This document shows positions 26,871 to 36,373 of a DNA stretch of 36,373 bases, one piece after another. The notes under the pieces are model-generated. The model was not told the origin of the DNA. It worked only from the letters and a program-made list of their open reading frames with translations, and did no database searches. The translations under genes were made by a program, and so were the position numbers. How positions within the stretch are numbered: the stretch's first letter is position 1; every line of letters begins with the position of its first letter. Origin of the DNA: Patescibacteria group bacterium (lineage in GTDB: Bacteria > Patescibacteriota > Kazan-3B-28 > UBA10110); NCBI GenBank assembly GCA_018817805.1, contig JAHITC010000034.1:1-36373 (forward strand), in the 5' to 3' direction.

Positions 26871-27989
26871 TTATACATTAAGAGGAAGTTTTTTGACCAA
26901 AGTTACTATCTCTTGGCGGAAGTGTTCTCTGCTAAACTGCAGAGCATGGCGATTTATTTCAGTAGCATTAAACTTGTGTTCGATTGTAATAAATTTACGT
27001 AAAGCCTCGGTTAAAGATTTGACTGTTTGCTCATCGAAGAACATGCCAGTTTTATTTGCCACAACCGTTTCTTGAAGCCCACCTTTATTAAAAGCTATTA
27101 CTGGTTTTCCAGCCGCCATGGCTTCGACTGGCACAATGCCAAAATCTTCTTCACCAGGAAAGATTAGAGCCCTAGCGTTTCTTAAATATTCAATTTTGTT
27201 TTTATCATCTTGCCACCCTAATAACTCTACAGTTGGTCCTGCAATGCTTTTTAGAAACTGCATTTGCTCCCCTTCTCCAATAATAACTAGGGGTAGATGC
27301 AGAATGTTGCAGGCCCGAACAGCTAAATCTATTTTCTTGTAGCTAGTTAATCTAGAGATAACTAAAAAATATCCAGCATTACTTTGTTTTGGTCTAATTA
27401 AATGCGTATCTACTGGTGGGTAAATTACTTCTGCTTCTTTGCGATAGTACTTTTTAATTCTTCTTTTTACGTATTGAGAGTTGGCAATATATTTTTGGAC
27501 TCTACCAGAAGAAAGTTTGTCCCAAATACGAAGTTTGAAAAGAATATTTTTAACAATGTTTTGCATAAATCTTGGTAGCCTCTGTTCTTCAACATAAGTA
27601 TGAAAGGAATCCCATAGATACCGGGTAGGAGAATGGCAGTAAGATAAATGATATGTATCAGGGTTAGTTATAATGCCACCAGCAAACGAATTGTTGCTAG
27701 AAATAACTAGATCGTAACCAGCAAAATCGAAACTCTCGATGGCTGCAGGCATAAAAGGTAATAAAAACTTAGTCGGAAGTTTTAAAAATTTGTACCAATA
27801 TTGCAAGTAAGAGACTACAATCTTCTTACGAGGAAAAAACTTAGCTACTTTTGGGTTATACAGCAGTGTATAAATTGATGCATCAGGAAAGATCTCTGAC
27901 AGAGCTAGTGTTACTCTTTCAGCCCCACCCATATTCACTAGAAAATCATGAACAATGGCAACCTTTAATTTGGTTAAAGACTTTTCCAT
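26871..27989 (-). CDS. GT4-like glycosyltransferase
   Basis: VHDFLVNMGGAERV, FPGEEDFGIVPVEAMAAGKPVIAFNKGG. Confidence 0.92.
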   Translation of the reverse strand: MEKSLTKLKVAIVHDFLVNMGGAERVTLALSEIFPDASIYTLLYNPKVAKFFPRKKIVVSYLQYWYKFLKLPTKFLLPFMPAAIESFDFAGYDLVISSNNSFAGGIITNPDTYHLSYCHSPTRYLWDSFHTYVEEQRLPRFMQNIVKNILFKLRIWDKLSSGRVQKYIANSQYVKRRIKKYYRKEAEVIYPPVDTHLIRPKQSNAGYFLVISRLTSYKKIDLAVRACNILHLPLVIIGEGEQMQFLKSIAGPTVELLGWQDDKNKIEYLRNARALIFPGEEDFGIVPVEAMAAGKPVIAFNKGGLQETVVANKTGMFFDEQTVKSLTEALRKFITIEHKFNATEINRHALQFSREHFRQEIVTLVKKLPLNV

Positions 27990-29059
27990 ATCTCCATAAG
28001 TTTTTCTGCTGCTTTTTCCCAGCTAAAATCTTGCAGCCTAATTTGACCTTTTTCGATTAAAACCTGACGCAAATTCTCATTTTGATACAACTCTAGGTAA
28101 CCTCTAGCAATTTCCTCTACTTTATTAGGGTCTACCAGTAAGGCAGCTCCACCCGCAATTTCTGCCATAGCTCCAAAATTAGAGGTTAGAACAGGCACAT
28201 TGGAAGCGAATCCTTCTAGAATATTTAGACCGAAACCTTCGTACTGAGAAACAAAAATTACACCTAAAGATTTCTGATAGAGTGCTGGCAAATGATTGGC
28301 TTCGATATAGCCCAGGAAAACAACTTTGTCTTCGAGCTTTAGTTTTCTAACTAACCTTTTAATCAGAAGATAACCGTAACCACGAGAACCACAAAGTAGT
28401 AACTTAACTGATGCATTAGTGGTGTTAATGAATTGATGGAACGCCCTAATAATGTTTGGTAAGTTTTTTCTAAGCTCTATCCTGCCAACATAAATAAAAT
28501 ATTTATCTAGATTGGGATAATTCATCTCGAAATTAAATTCGCTAGCATGTAAATCTTTTCTAACACCTAGGTGCATTACTTCAATGTTTTCACCAGGCAC
28601 TTTAAAATAACTTTTAATATCTCTTTTGGTTTGCCTACTAATGGCAATTAGTTTGCTGGCAGATTTAATCGCTCGGTTTAAAGCAAAATATGATAACATT
28701 CTAGATTTTAGTGAATAACTTCTAGGGAATAAATGGAATGCTAAATCATGAATGGTGGCTACTGCTTTTTTAGGCAAGTTGTATGGTAAAAAATTTGATG
28801 GAGACCAAAATATTTCTGGGGGTCTTTTTTTGATTTCTCTACTTAGGGCCCACAATGTCCATAACTTTTTCGCTGGCACTATAACATTTTGAACATTTTC
28901 AAAATTCGTCCATTCAGGAGCGAGTGGCATAGGTGAATACAACCAATAGGTGTTGGCACGATCTTGCTCTAAGAGGGCACGAATTAGCTCTGCCGTAGAT
29001 ATCTCTACACCAGTTGGATTAATAGCATTTAGCTTAGAGGCATCGATACCGATAATCAT
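27974..29059 (-). CDS. GT4-like glycosyltransferase
   Basis: FIYVGRIELRKNLPNIIRAF, SQYEGFGLNILEGFASNVPVLTSNFGAMAEIAGGAALLVDP. Confidence 0.92.
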   Translation of the reverse strand: MIIGIDASKLNAINPTGVEISTAELIRALLEQDRANTYWLYSPMPLAPEWTNFENVQNVIVPAKKLWTLWALSREIKKRPPEIFWSPSNFLPYNLPKKAVATIHDLAFHLFPRSYSLKSRMLSYFALNRAIKSASKLIAISRQTKRDIKSYFKVPGENIEVMHLGVRKDLHASEFNFEMNYPNLDKYFIYVGRIELRKNLPNIIRAFHQFINTTNASVKLLLCGSRGYGYLLIKRLVRKLKLEDKVVFLGYIEANHLPALYQKSLGVIFVSQYEGFGLNILEGFASNVPVLTSNFGAMAEIAGGAALLVDPNKVEEIARGYLELYQNENLRQVLIEKGQIRLQDFSWEKAAEKLMEIWKSL

Positions 29060-29062
29060 CGT

Positions 29063-30325
29063 TTAGTCGTTTGTTCTTGAAATATGTGCCCCCAATTTCC
29101 TTAGCTTATCATCAATTTGCTCATATCCCCGATCGATTATTTCCGCATGGTTAATAGTGCTCTGCCCATTAGCAGTTAGTGCAGCCAAAATTAAAGTAGC
29201 ACCAGCTCTAATATCTAAACTATCTATTTCCCTGCCGTAGAGCACTGATGGCCCCATAATGATAGCTCTGTGGGGGTCTAGGATTGTGGCTGCCGAACCC
29301 ATTTTAGCTAACTCTTTCAGATAATTAAGTCTGCCGTCGTACATAGTTTCAAAAACTCTACTATTTCCATTCGCTTGAGTCATTAGCACTGCAAAAGGTG
29401 CCTGCAGGTCGGTTGGGAACCCGGGATAGATATCCGTTCGGATGTCGACAGGTTTAATGATAGTACTTTTGGAAACATGTATTTTATTATTAGGTAAAAG
29501 CTGGAATTGAACATTGGCATCTCTGAGCTTGTTGGTAAAGATATTTAAATGATTTTCAACATATCCGTTAACAATAACATCACCGTGTGTAATAGCAGCA
29601 GCCATAACCAGAGTACCTGCTTCGATGCGATCAGGAATAATCTGTAAATGTGCGCCATGTAATTTATCTACTCCTTCAATAACCAAAACGTGCAACCCCA
29701 TGCCCCTAATTTTAGCCCCCATTAAATTAAGTGATTCGATTAGATTAGTAATTTCTGGTTCAGCAGCAGCCAAATGTATTTCAGTAATACCACGAGCCAG
29801 AACTGCCGCCATAATTACGTTTTCGGTAGCAGTTACACTCATTTCGTCTAATACTACCTTGGCACCGATTACAGCAGGGGCATCGATGGAATAGAACTGA
29901 TCTTCCATCGTCACTTTTGCACCTAATGCCGAAAGCGCCCTAAGGTGTACGTCGATTGGACGAGCTCCGATATGGCACCCTCCTGGATGAGTAACTTTTA
30001 CTCTACCGAAGCGAGCAAGCAAGGGGCCAGAGATTAATACCGATGCCCTAATTTTTCGAACTAAAGAAAAATCTGGATCCTTACCTGAAACATTACTATT
30101 GTCTACTACCAAATGTCCTTCTTTCGACCAAGAGATTTTACTGCCCAAGCTTTCTAAGATAGAGAGTAACGTCTGGATATCTTGAATATTTGGCACATTC
30201 TCGATAGTACATGTTTCGGCAGTTAGAAGAGTGGATGCTAAAATAGGCAGAGTAGCGTTTTTTGAGCCGCTGACTGTAACTTCCCCCCTCAGGGAGTGTC
30301 CTCCTTCGATAATAAATTTACTCAT
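29063..30325 (-). CDS. murA: UDP-N-acetylglucosamine 1-carboxyvinyltransferase
   Basis: SGSKNATLPILASTLL, HPGGCHIGARPIDVHL (catalytic Cys retained), YPGFPTDLQAP, DIRAGATLILAAL. Confidence 0.95.
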   Translation of the reverse strand: MSKFIIEGGHSLRGEVTVSGSKNATLPILASTLLTAETCTIENVPNIQDIQTLLSILESLGSKISWSKEGHLVVDNSNVSGKDPDFSLVRKIRASVLISGPLLARFGRVKVTHPGGCHIGARPIDVHLRALSALGAKVTMEDQFYSIDAPAVIGAKVVLDEMSVTATENVIMAAVLARGITEIHLAAAEPEITNLIESLNLMGAKIRGMGLHVLVIEGVDKLHGAHLQIIPDRIEAGTLVMAAAITHGDVIVNGYVENHLNIFTNKLRDANVQFQLLPNNKIHVSKSTIIKPVDIRTDIYPGFPTDLQAPFAVLMTQANGNSRVFETMYDGRLNYLKELAKMGSAATILDPHRAIIMGPSVLYGREIDSLDIRAGATLILAALTANGQSTINHAEIIDRGYEQIDDKLRKLGAHISRTND

Positions 30326-30387
30326 AGTTATCCTTGCGATTTTTCTTCTACTGTCTTATATTTTAGCAATAAACTCTCGATTAGAAA

Positions 30388-31812
30388 ATGCGACGAAATT
30401 GGTGGATTATTATTAGCTACATCTTTGCAACCATTGTCTTTTTGATTGTGGCTAGCTATGCAGTGTTATTTGCTACTGGATATAAGTACGATTGGCAAAA
30501 TAAGAGTTTTAAAAAAACTGGATTTATTCTAATTGAAACTTATCCTAAAGATGCCACTGTCACTATTGCTGGTAAACACATTAATAAAAAAACACCGGTT
30601 ATTATTAGACGGTTATTGCCTGGCAATTATTTAACCGAGATTCGTAAAGAAGGCTATAGGCCATGGCAAGCAGTAATCGAAGTTGAATCTGGCTTGGTTA
30701 CTGAACAACGTAATCTACTGCTTACTTTAGACAAATTATCCGAAGAAAAACTACGAGAAAAGACAGTAGATAAAATGGTGATATCGCCAAACTATGAAAA
30801 ATTGGCATTAGTTTCTGGGAAAGAAGTAGCCATCTGGAATGTGGAAACAAAGCATGAAGTAAGTGTCTATGACCCAGCTTTAGTTAGACAACGGATTACC
30901 ACACAGGATAATTACGATGTGGCAAATGGCACAATTCAAACATTGTTATTTGGACCAGATAATAAAACTTTGTTGATGCAGGTTGTTGGCAGATTAAATG
31001 TTTACCATGTGCTGCTTAATTCTAATACTGGTCAGATAAAAGTTTTGACTAAAGGAAGAAATATCGGTAACTGGCAATGGCTTAATGGCAACGAATTAAT
31101 ATTTATGCAAGGTAGTTCGCTTTATCTAACTGGGTTTGAAGCGAAAGAAAATAAAAAAATTATCGACAGTGTTATTAGTTACGGGGTTGTTGATGGCTCT
31201 ATTTACGGCACAGTTAAAGATGAATTAGGCAAACATTCGTTGATTAGAATTGAAAAAAATCAGACAGCTAGAATAGAAATTGATGAAGTGGCAGTAGCTA
31301 TTCAATACCAAATTCATAAGATTAAAAATAACTGGGTGTTAGTTACTAAAAGTACATCAAAATCCCCTGCTAACATCTGGTGGTACGAGCCAAAAAACAA
31401 TGAAGATAGTTGGAATCAATTAGCCAGCAATATTACCTCTAAAGTTTTGTGGGATAATAGTTCAATTATTTATCAGGTTGGTAATAAAATAACTGCCACT
31501 AAAATTGATCTTAATAACAAGTTAGAAACCCGTGAAATTTTTACTGCAGGAAGCCAACTAGCCTTTGCCAGCTTCCACTTCGATACCCTCCTCTACAACC
31601 AAGCTGGGATATTGAAGAGTTTAGACTTAACTGGTGAAAATAACTACACATTGTTCTCTGTTAAAAACGCTACCGAAATAGTAGCGACCGATTCACAAAT
31701 GAGCCAAATTATTTACATTAATCCTACTACTCGAGAGCTTCATGCCGCCACTCTTCGAGAAAAAACTAAGAACACAATTAATCTCGATAGGCTAATTAAT
31801 CGACTTAATTAA
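30388..31812 (+). CDS. PEGA domain-containing membrane-anchored protein
   Basis: N-terminal TM; GFILIETYPKDATVTIAGKHINKKTPVIIRRLLPGNYLTEIRKEGYRPW. Confidence 0.8.
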   Translation: MRRNWWIIISYIFATIVFLIVASYAVLFATGYKYDWQNKSFKKTGFILIETYPKDATVTIAGKHINKKTPVIIRRLLPGNYLTEIRKEGYRPWQAVIEVESGLVTEQRNLLLTLDKLSEEKLREKTVDKMVISPNYEKLALVSGKEVAIWNVETKHEVSVYDPALVRQRITTQDNYDVANGTIQTLLFGPDNKTLLMQVVGRLNVYHVLLNSNTGQIKVLTKGRNIGNWQWLNGNELIFMQGSSLYLTGFEAKENKKIIDSVISYGVVDGSIYGTVKDELGKHSLIRIEKNQTARIEIDEVAVAIQYQIHKIKNNWVLVTKSTSKSPANIWWYEPKNNEDSWNQLASNITSKVLWDNSSIIYQVGNKITATKIDLNNKLETREIFTAGSQLAFASFHFDTLLYNQAGILKSLDLTGENNYTLFSVKNATEIVATDSQMSQIIYINPTTRELHAATLREKTKNTINLDRLINRLN

Positions 31813-32576
31813 AGCGGAAGAATGTTCGGGATTTTGGGGATGTCGGAAAGTTCATATATTTTGCTCAAGCTAGTTGGTGGTGTTGAAACCAAATCTGCAT
31901 GTACGATTAATCGTTTTAGATTAGTACCAATCGGTACGCAAGTCATCAGCGACATGGTAGGAGAAAGAGTTTGATCCATTACTTCGATCTGAGTTGGTCT
32001 AACTACAATACTATCCGTAATCTTGTAAGTATATTCTCCACCTTTATAGTAGACGTAAATCAAATCGTTAGCTTTTAACTGTGGAAGCAATGCAAATATC
32101 TGATTATATTTACCATCACTCCACCAATAATATGAACTATGTCCAGTAATAAACATATTGCCAATTCTGCCTGGCATAGCCGTACCAGCCAGATGAGCTA
32201 CTCCGTTTTTAATAGCCTCCAGAATATCTGGATTTTTAGTGCTTTCCATAAAAATGATTGGCGCTTCGACATTAATCTTAGGAATAACTATGCGTGAATC
32301 ACTAGTAGAGATATTGGCTATATTGGTAGTGGTCTTAGGTACTACGTCGTTAACGGTGGTGGCAGGTAAAGCAGTGTTAACGGCAGATTCTGGAGAAGCA
32401 AAATAGCTTAACTTGGTGTAAATAACCGGCCACATGATAATAACTCCCGAAATTGCCAGAAAAAACGTAAAAATACCTAAAAATTTGGCCGATTCAACAA
32501 GAGAATATGCAAACCTGCCGCGCCGTTTGCGCGTATTGCTTCTAATTTTCACTACATGTGGATGTTCTTGATTCAT
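31809..32576 (-). CDS. Sortase family transpeptidase
   Basis: N-terminal TM; ITGHSSY (His), LSLMTC-like SLMTCVPIGTNLKRLIV (Cys and Arg). Confidence 0.88.
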   Translation of the reverse strand: MNQEHPHVVKIRSNTRKRRGRFAYSLVESAKFLGIFTFFLAISGVIIMWPVIYTKLSYFASPESAVNTALPATTVNDVVPKTTTNIANISTSDSRIVIPKINVEAPIIFMESTKNPDILEAIKNGVAHLAGTAMPGRIGNMFITGHSSYYWWSDGKYNQIFALLPQLKANDLIYVYYKGGEYTYKITDSIVVRPTQIEVMDQTLSPTMSLMTCVPIGTNLKRLIVHADLVSTPPTSLSKIYELSDIPKIPNILPL

Positions 32577-32632
32577 TTACTTTAATTATACCATAATTAC
32601 TGGTATTTGTAAAGTATTAATGTATGTCCTTG

Positions 32633-33040
32633 CTAGTTGAAACCAGATCTTTGGACAAGTTCTGCCAACGTCATGGCTCCAACCTGCTTCTCACCGTCTG
32701 GAAACTCCCATGTAGGATAAGCAGTTATTTTAGCTGCCAGACAAACCTCTGCTTGCCCCCCAGTTGGTGTACTACACTCTATGTAATCGATATACTGCCA
32801 GCTTCCACCGAATAACTCCTTCTGGTACGCACAAGCGCTGCATGTGTCTGCCCCATAGACCTTGGCGCCAATCTGGGTAAGATATCTTGCTAAATCATCC
32901 TTATTAATGCCTTCTGCGCTAATTACATCATCTTTTACTGCTGAGTTGTCTGCAGTGTTGGTTGCTGGTAAAAACTTAGCTCCTATTAATACCGCCACTA
33001 TAACTACACCAATAATTATTCCTGATCTCCAATTTTGCAT
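32633..33040 (-). CDS. Membrane-anchored thioredoxin-fold protein
   Basis: N-terminal TM; CSAC (CxxC), YPTWEFPDGEKQVGAMTLAEL, resembling Trx domains of VKOR-type proteins. Confidence 0.75.
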   Translation of the reverse strand: MQNWRSGIIIGVVIVAVLIGAKFLPATNTADNSAVKDDVISAEGINKDDLARYLTQIGAKVYGADTCSACAYQKELFGGSWQYIDYIECSTPTGGQAEVCLAAKITAYPTWEFPDGEKQVGAMTLAELVQRSGFN

Positions 33041-33136
33041 AATAATGATAATAATTTTATATACTTCTATTCTACTCTACCAGATATTCATTTTTTCTAG
33101 GTAATAAAAAGCGAGGAGCGAGAACTTCGTTCCGAT

Positions 33137-33223
33137 TGGTGGCTCGGGTGGGAATCGAACCCACACACCCTTGCGGATACACGATTTTGAGTCGTGCGCG
33201 TATACCAGTTCCGCCACCGAGCC
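33137..33223 (-). tRNA. tRNA-Leu(CAA) with encoded CCA
   Basis: Acceptor GGCTCGG/CCGAGCC, loop CTCAAAA, long variable arm, T arm GTGGG-TTCGATT-CCCAC, ACCA end. Confidence 0.95.
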
Positions 33224-33365
33224 CCGTTAAAAAATACTTCTGTTTATTTGTTCAATTGAATTATAACAAAAGTCATCTTCAGTTTGTAAGTTAACGGACA
33301 ATACTAATAAGATACGCCGCCTCATATGAGGCGGCTCGGCTCGAATGACTTTCTTTGCTAAAGAT

Positions 33366-34577
33366 TTATTTTGGAACGGGGAATTTTCGGCAGAGCTTTT
33401 TCACAATTTTAGCAGCTTCGAGCAAAACTGTTTTGTTTTGAGGATTCTTTAACACGCCAGCAATAATTTCAGCTAATATCTTTATTTCTGGTTCTTTCAT
33501 GCCTCGAGTAGTAATAGCAGGAGTACCGAGCCGAATACCAGAAGGGTCAAGGGGAGACCTAACGTCACCAGGAATCATGTTTTTATTTACAATAATACCA
33601 ACCTGCTCCAAAGTTGCCTCAGCTTCTTTGCCGGTGATGCTTAAGTTGGATAGATCGACTAGCAACAGATGGTTGTCAGTTCCCCCACCGCAGACTTTTA
33701 ACCCAGATTTTTGCAATTCGCTAGCTAAAGTTTTTGCATTTTTAACAACTTGTTTGGCATACTTCTTAAAACTAGTAGTTTGGGCGTCTTGCAGGCAGAT
33801 TGCTTTTCCAGCAATAGTGTTTATATGCGGACCACCTTGAATACCAGGAAATACTGCTTTATCTATTTTTTCTGCTAATTCTTTCTTGCATAAAATAATG
33901 GCACCTCTTGGCCCACGCAAGGTTTTATGTGTAGTAGTCATAACTACATCAGCATATTTTACAGGACTTGGATGCTCCCCTGCAGCCACCAAACCAGCAA
34001 TGTGAGAAATATCTGCTAATAAATATGCACCCGTGGCTCTTGCTATTTTAGAAAACTCCTGGAAATTTATAGTACGCGAATAAGCAGTGGCCCCACAGAC
34101 GATAAGCTTGGGCTTGAAAATACGAGCCATTTTTCTAATTTCGGCATAATCTAAAAGCCCTGTTTCGCTATTTACTCCATAATGCACGAATTTATATGCC
34201 TTACTCGAGAAACTAACTTTGTGTCCATGCGAAAGATGGCCACCATGAGCCAGCCCCATAGCCAAAACTGTGTCGCCCAAATTTAACAAAGCATTGTAAA
34301 CAGCTAGATTGGCTGGTGTGCCAGAATATGACTGTACGTTAGCATGCTCAGCTCCGAAAAGCTCTTTGGCTGCCTTAATCGCTTCTTGCTCAATTTTATC
34401 CACCACTTCATTGCCACCATAGTATCTTTTATTTGGATATCCTTCAGCGTATTTATTCATCAAAACTGATCCAACCACTTCCCTAATTTCTTTGGAAGCA
34501 TAATTCTCAGAGGCGATTAAACTAAGTGTGTCTTGCTCTCGGATTGCTTCTAATTTAACTAATTTTTTAATTTCCAT
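33366..34577 (-). CDS. glyA: Serine hydroxymethyltransferase
   Basis: LIASENYAS, NKYAEGYPNKRYYGGNE, HGGHLSHG, MTTTHKTLRGPRGA. Confidence 0.96.
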   Translation of the reverse strand: MEIKKLVKLEAIREQDTLSLIASENYASKEIREVVGSVLMNKYAEGYPNKRYYGGNEVVDKIEQEAIKAAKELFGAEHANVQSYSGTPANLAVYNALLNLGDTVLAMGLAHGGHLSHGHKVSFSSKAYKFVHYGVNSETGLLDYAEIRKMARIFKPKLIVCGATAYSRTINFQEFSKIARATGAYLLADISHIAGLVAAGEHPSPVKYADVVMTTTHKTLRGPRGAIILCKKELAEKIDKAVFPGIQGGPHINTIAGKAICLQDAQTTSFKKYAKQVVKNAKTLASELQKSGLKVCGGGTDNHLLLVDLSNLSITGKEAEATLEQVGIIVNKNMIPGDVRSPLDPSGIRLGTPAITTRGMKEPEIKILAEIIAGVLKNPQNKTVLLEAAKIVKKLCRKFPVPK

Positions 34578-34680
34578 AAGTTTATTGTCGGGGTTTAGCT
34601 AGTTATTGTCCAGCAGTGAATCCTCTTAAAAATATCTTTATTGGCTTGTAAATTAACCAGTAAGGAGTTAAATATAGGTT

Positions 34681-35928
34681 ATGTATAGATATGCGTTTCT
34701 GTTGGGAGCACACCCAACCATCAGTTTAGCGGAGATTTTAAACTACCTCACTAACCAAAAGATTAAGTTTGAGGAATATCTTTGGCTACAAGATATTTTA
34801 ATAATTAAAATCCAGCAGCTCCCAGAAGAAATAGCTAAACTACAAAATGAGCTAGGTGGCATAATCAAAATATTTTTAATTAAAGAAGAGTTTAAAGGCA
34901 AGATTTTTCAACTAGAAGATAAACTTACTCCCGAAAAACTATTAACTGACTTCTTTGCTCAAAACGAAACCAAAATTAACTTTGGCCTTAGCATCTACGC
35001 TAATCCCGATCCTAGTTATGCCGAACTTAATTGGTTAAGCAACTATGCTCATAATATTAAACAGTTATTAAAAGATAAATATAGCATTCGGTATGTCGAA
35101 GATAAAAGTTGGAATTTAAGTAGTGTGCAAGTTAATCGCAATCGTTTAATTGATACTGGTGCAGAAATTGCTCTTATCCGTGATAAAGATCATTTTTATA
35201 TTGGCAAAACTTTAACCGTGCAAGATTATGCCTCTTATTCGGAGCGTGATTTCGACAAACCATCTCCCGATGCAAAATCTGGCATGTTGCCTCCGAAGTT
35301 AGCCCAGATGATGCTAAACATTACTAGAAACAAAAAAACAAAGGTTTTATACGATCCTTTCTGTGGCAGCGGGTCTGTACTACAGGAGGCATTACTTTTG
35401 GGCTTAGATGTGTATGGATCAGATATTTCGCCAGAGGCAATAAAAAACACTCTGAGCAATCTGGAGTGGTTTATTAAGCTAAAAAAGTTTCCACAGGTAG
35501 ACCTTAAAACTCACATCAAGGACGCTGACGCTACTACCGTAAACTGGAGCACGTTAAACAAACCAGAAGTTGTAATAGTAACAGAGCCGTATTTAGGTCC
35601 ACCCTTAAAATCTCTTCCCTTCCCCCACCAAGTTAAAGACACTTTAGAAGAACTATCTAGTTTGTATGTTAAATTTTTTAAAAATCTAAATAAAAACTTT
35701 GACGCCGTACAAACAATTGGCATTGTTTTCCCAGTAATGAAAACTAGAGAAGGTCTAAGATATTTAGATATTCTAGAGGAAATAGCTAGTCTAGGCTACA
35801 AGCCAAAAATTATTTTGTCTGATGAGATCTCTAAAAAAGATGCAGGCATAAGCCCTCGTAATGGTTTTCTGTATTCTCGTCCTGATCAGTACGTCCTCCG
35901 AGAAATATTCGTTTTCGAAAGAAAATGA
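34681..35928 (+). CDS. TRM11-like RNA methyltransferase
   Basis: LYDPFCGSGSVLQEALLLGLDVYGSDISPEA SAM-binding motif; VIVTEPYLGPPL motif IV variant; THUMP-like N-terminus. Confidence 0.75.
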   Translation: MYRYAFLLGAHPTISLAEILNYLTNQKIKFEEYLWLQDILIIKIQQLPEEIAKLQNELGGIIKIFLIKEEFKGKIFQLEDKLTPEKLLTDFFAQNETKINFGLSIYANPDPSYAELNWLSNYAHNIKQLLKDKYSIRYVEDKSWNLSSVQVNRNRLIDTGAEIALIRDKDHFYIGKTLTVQDYASYSERDFDKPSPDAKSGMLPPKLAQMMLNITRNKKTKVLYDPFCGSGSVLQEALLLGLDVYGSDISPEAIKNTLSNLEWFIKLKKFPQVDLKTHIKDADATTVNWSTLNKPEVVIVTEPYLGPPLKSLPFPHQVKDTLEELSSLYVKFFKNLNKNFDAVQTIGIVFPVMKTREGLRYLDILEEIASLGYKPKIILSDEISKKDAGISPRNGFLYSRPDQYVLREIFVFERK

Positions 35929-36107
35929 CATCCTCCCCGCACTCCATTACATTACGTACGGGGCTTCCTCCGTGCTCCGCTATTCGCTCATTTAACATTC
36001 GCGCAACCAGCAAAGCCTAGTAGCTTTGCTCCTTCATCCCCGTATTTCGGCGGCTACAGAAACTTTGAATGACGCACGCCTCCGTGCGGGGTTTCCTGTA
36101 TGGATGT
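35927..36107 (-). mobile_element. Palindrome-rich element resembling an IS200/IS605-TnpB right-end remnant
   Basis: - strand GGAGGAAGCCCCGTACG...CGGGGAGGATGTCA; hairpin AGCAAAGC-ctagta-GCTTTGCT; outer inverted repeat ACATCCtCCCCGCAC ... GTGCGGGG...GGATGT. Confidence 0.45.
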
Positions 36108-36109
36108 AA

Positions 36110-36129
36110 AAAGCCCGCTTACGCGGGCT
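36110..36129 (-). terminator. Rho-independent terminator
   Basis: AGCCCGC-TTAC-GCGGGCT with T tract on the - strand. Confidence 0.75.
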
Positions 36130-36150
36130 GGCGGGTATCCCAAAGAATCC

Positions 36151-36339
36151 TTACCAAATATCAACTAAGAAGGCCTTGCTACCATTTATTTGGGAATCAG
36201 TAGTATATCCCATGACGCTTTCTAATTCAGATTGAATACAATATGAGTTAGCATGCTGAAGATATCCAAGATACGAAGGCATGACTTTGGCTAATTCGTT
36301 GTAATCTCCTGCATCGAGAAACTTACCAATCTTTTTCAT
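36151..36339 (-). CDS. Small ORF (62 aa), possibly the C-terminal part of a pilin-like protein
   Basis: Terminator follows the stop; SYCIQSELES-like segment; could be a fragment of a longer or degraded gene beyond the window. Confidence 0.4.
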   Translation of the reverse strand: MKKIGKFLDAGDYNELAKVMPSYLGYLQHANSYCIQSELESVMGYTTDSQINGSKAFLVDIW

Positions 36340-36373
36340 GATCCTTTTAACTGTCTTTTTTCTAGGTAAACTG

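Noticed and set aside
29063-30325. Checked MurA for the fosfomycin-resistance Cys-to-Asp change
   Set aside because: PGGCHIG retains the catalytic Cys; nothing unusual.
35831-36013. 60-aa - strand ORF ...NERIAEHGGSPVRNVMECGEDVI...
   Set aside because: Overlaps the methyltransferase 3' end and the palindromic element; better explained as incidental translation of a transposon-end-like sequence.

Overview
The window looks like a compact, AT-rich bacterial chromosome segment from a reduced-genome lineage, probably Candidate Phyla Radiation/Patescibacteria. That placement is inferred from gene content and protein style and was not tested. Conserved genes recognised by motif: D,D-carboxypeptidase, der, pth, mfd, DedA, M23 peptidase, a TraD/VirB4-like ATPase, gatC-gatA-X-gatB, murI, gltX, three GT4-like glycosyltransferases plus a WecG/TagA-family enzyme, murA, a PEGA-domain protein, a sortase, a thioredoxin-fold protein, glyA and a TRM11-like methyltransferase. 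There are two tRNAs: Gln(CUG) on + and Leu(CAA) on -. Monocistronic orphan genes, many with GGAGGTG-type Shine-Dalgarno sites and their own terminators, sit between the conserved operons. The best leads are: (1) a roughly 265-nt highly structured intergenic RNA candidate between pth and mfd; (2) a roughly 130-nt RNA candidate with promoter and terminator after der; (3) a membrane-anchored HEPN-like (RNKLVH) protein inside the gatCAB operon; (4) an orphan gene cassette bounded by an exact 30-bp direct repeat, with a diverged copy after another orphan gene; (5) a TnpB/IS200-IS605-like end remnant or palindromic element near the right edge. All calls come from reading the sequence. No database search or folding program was run.
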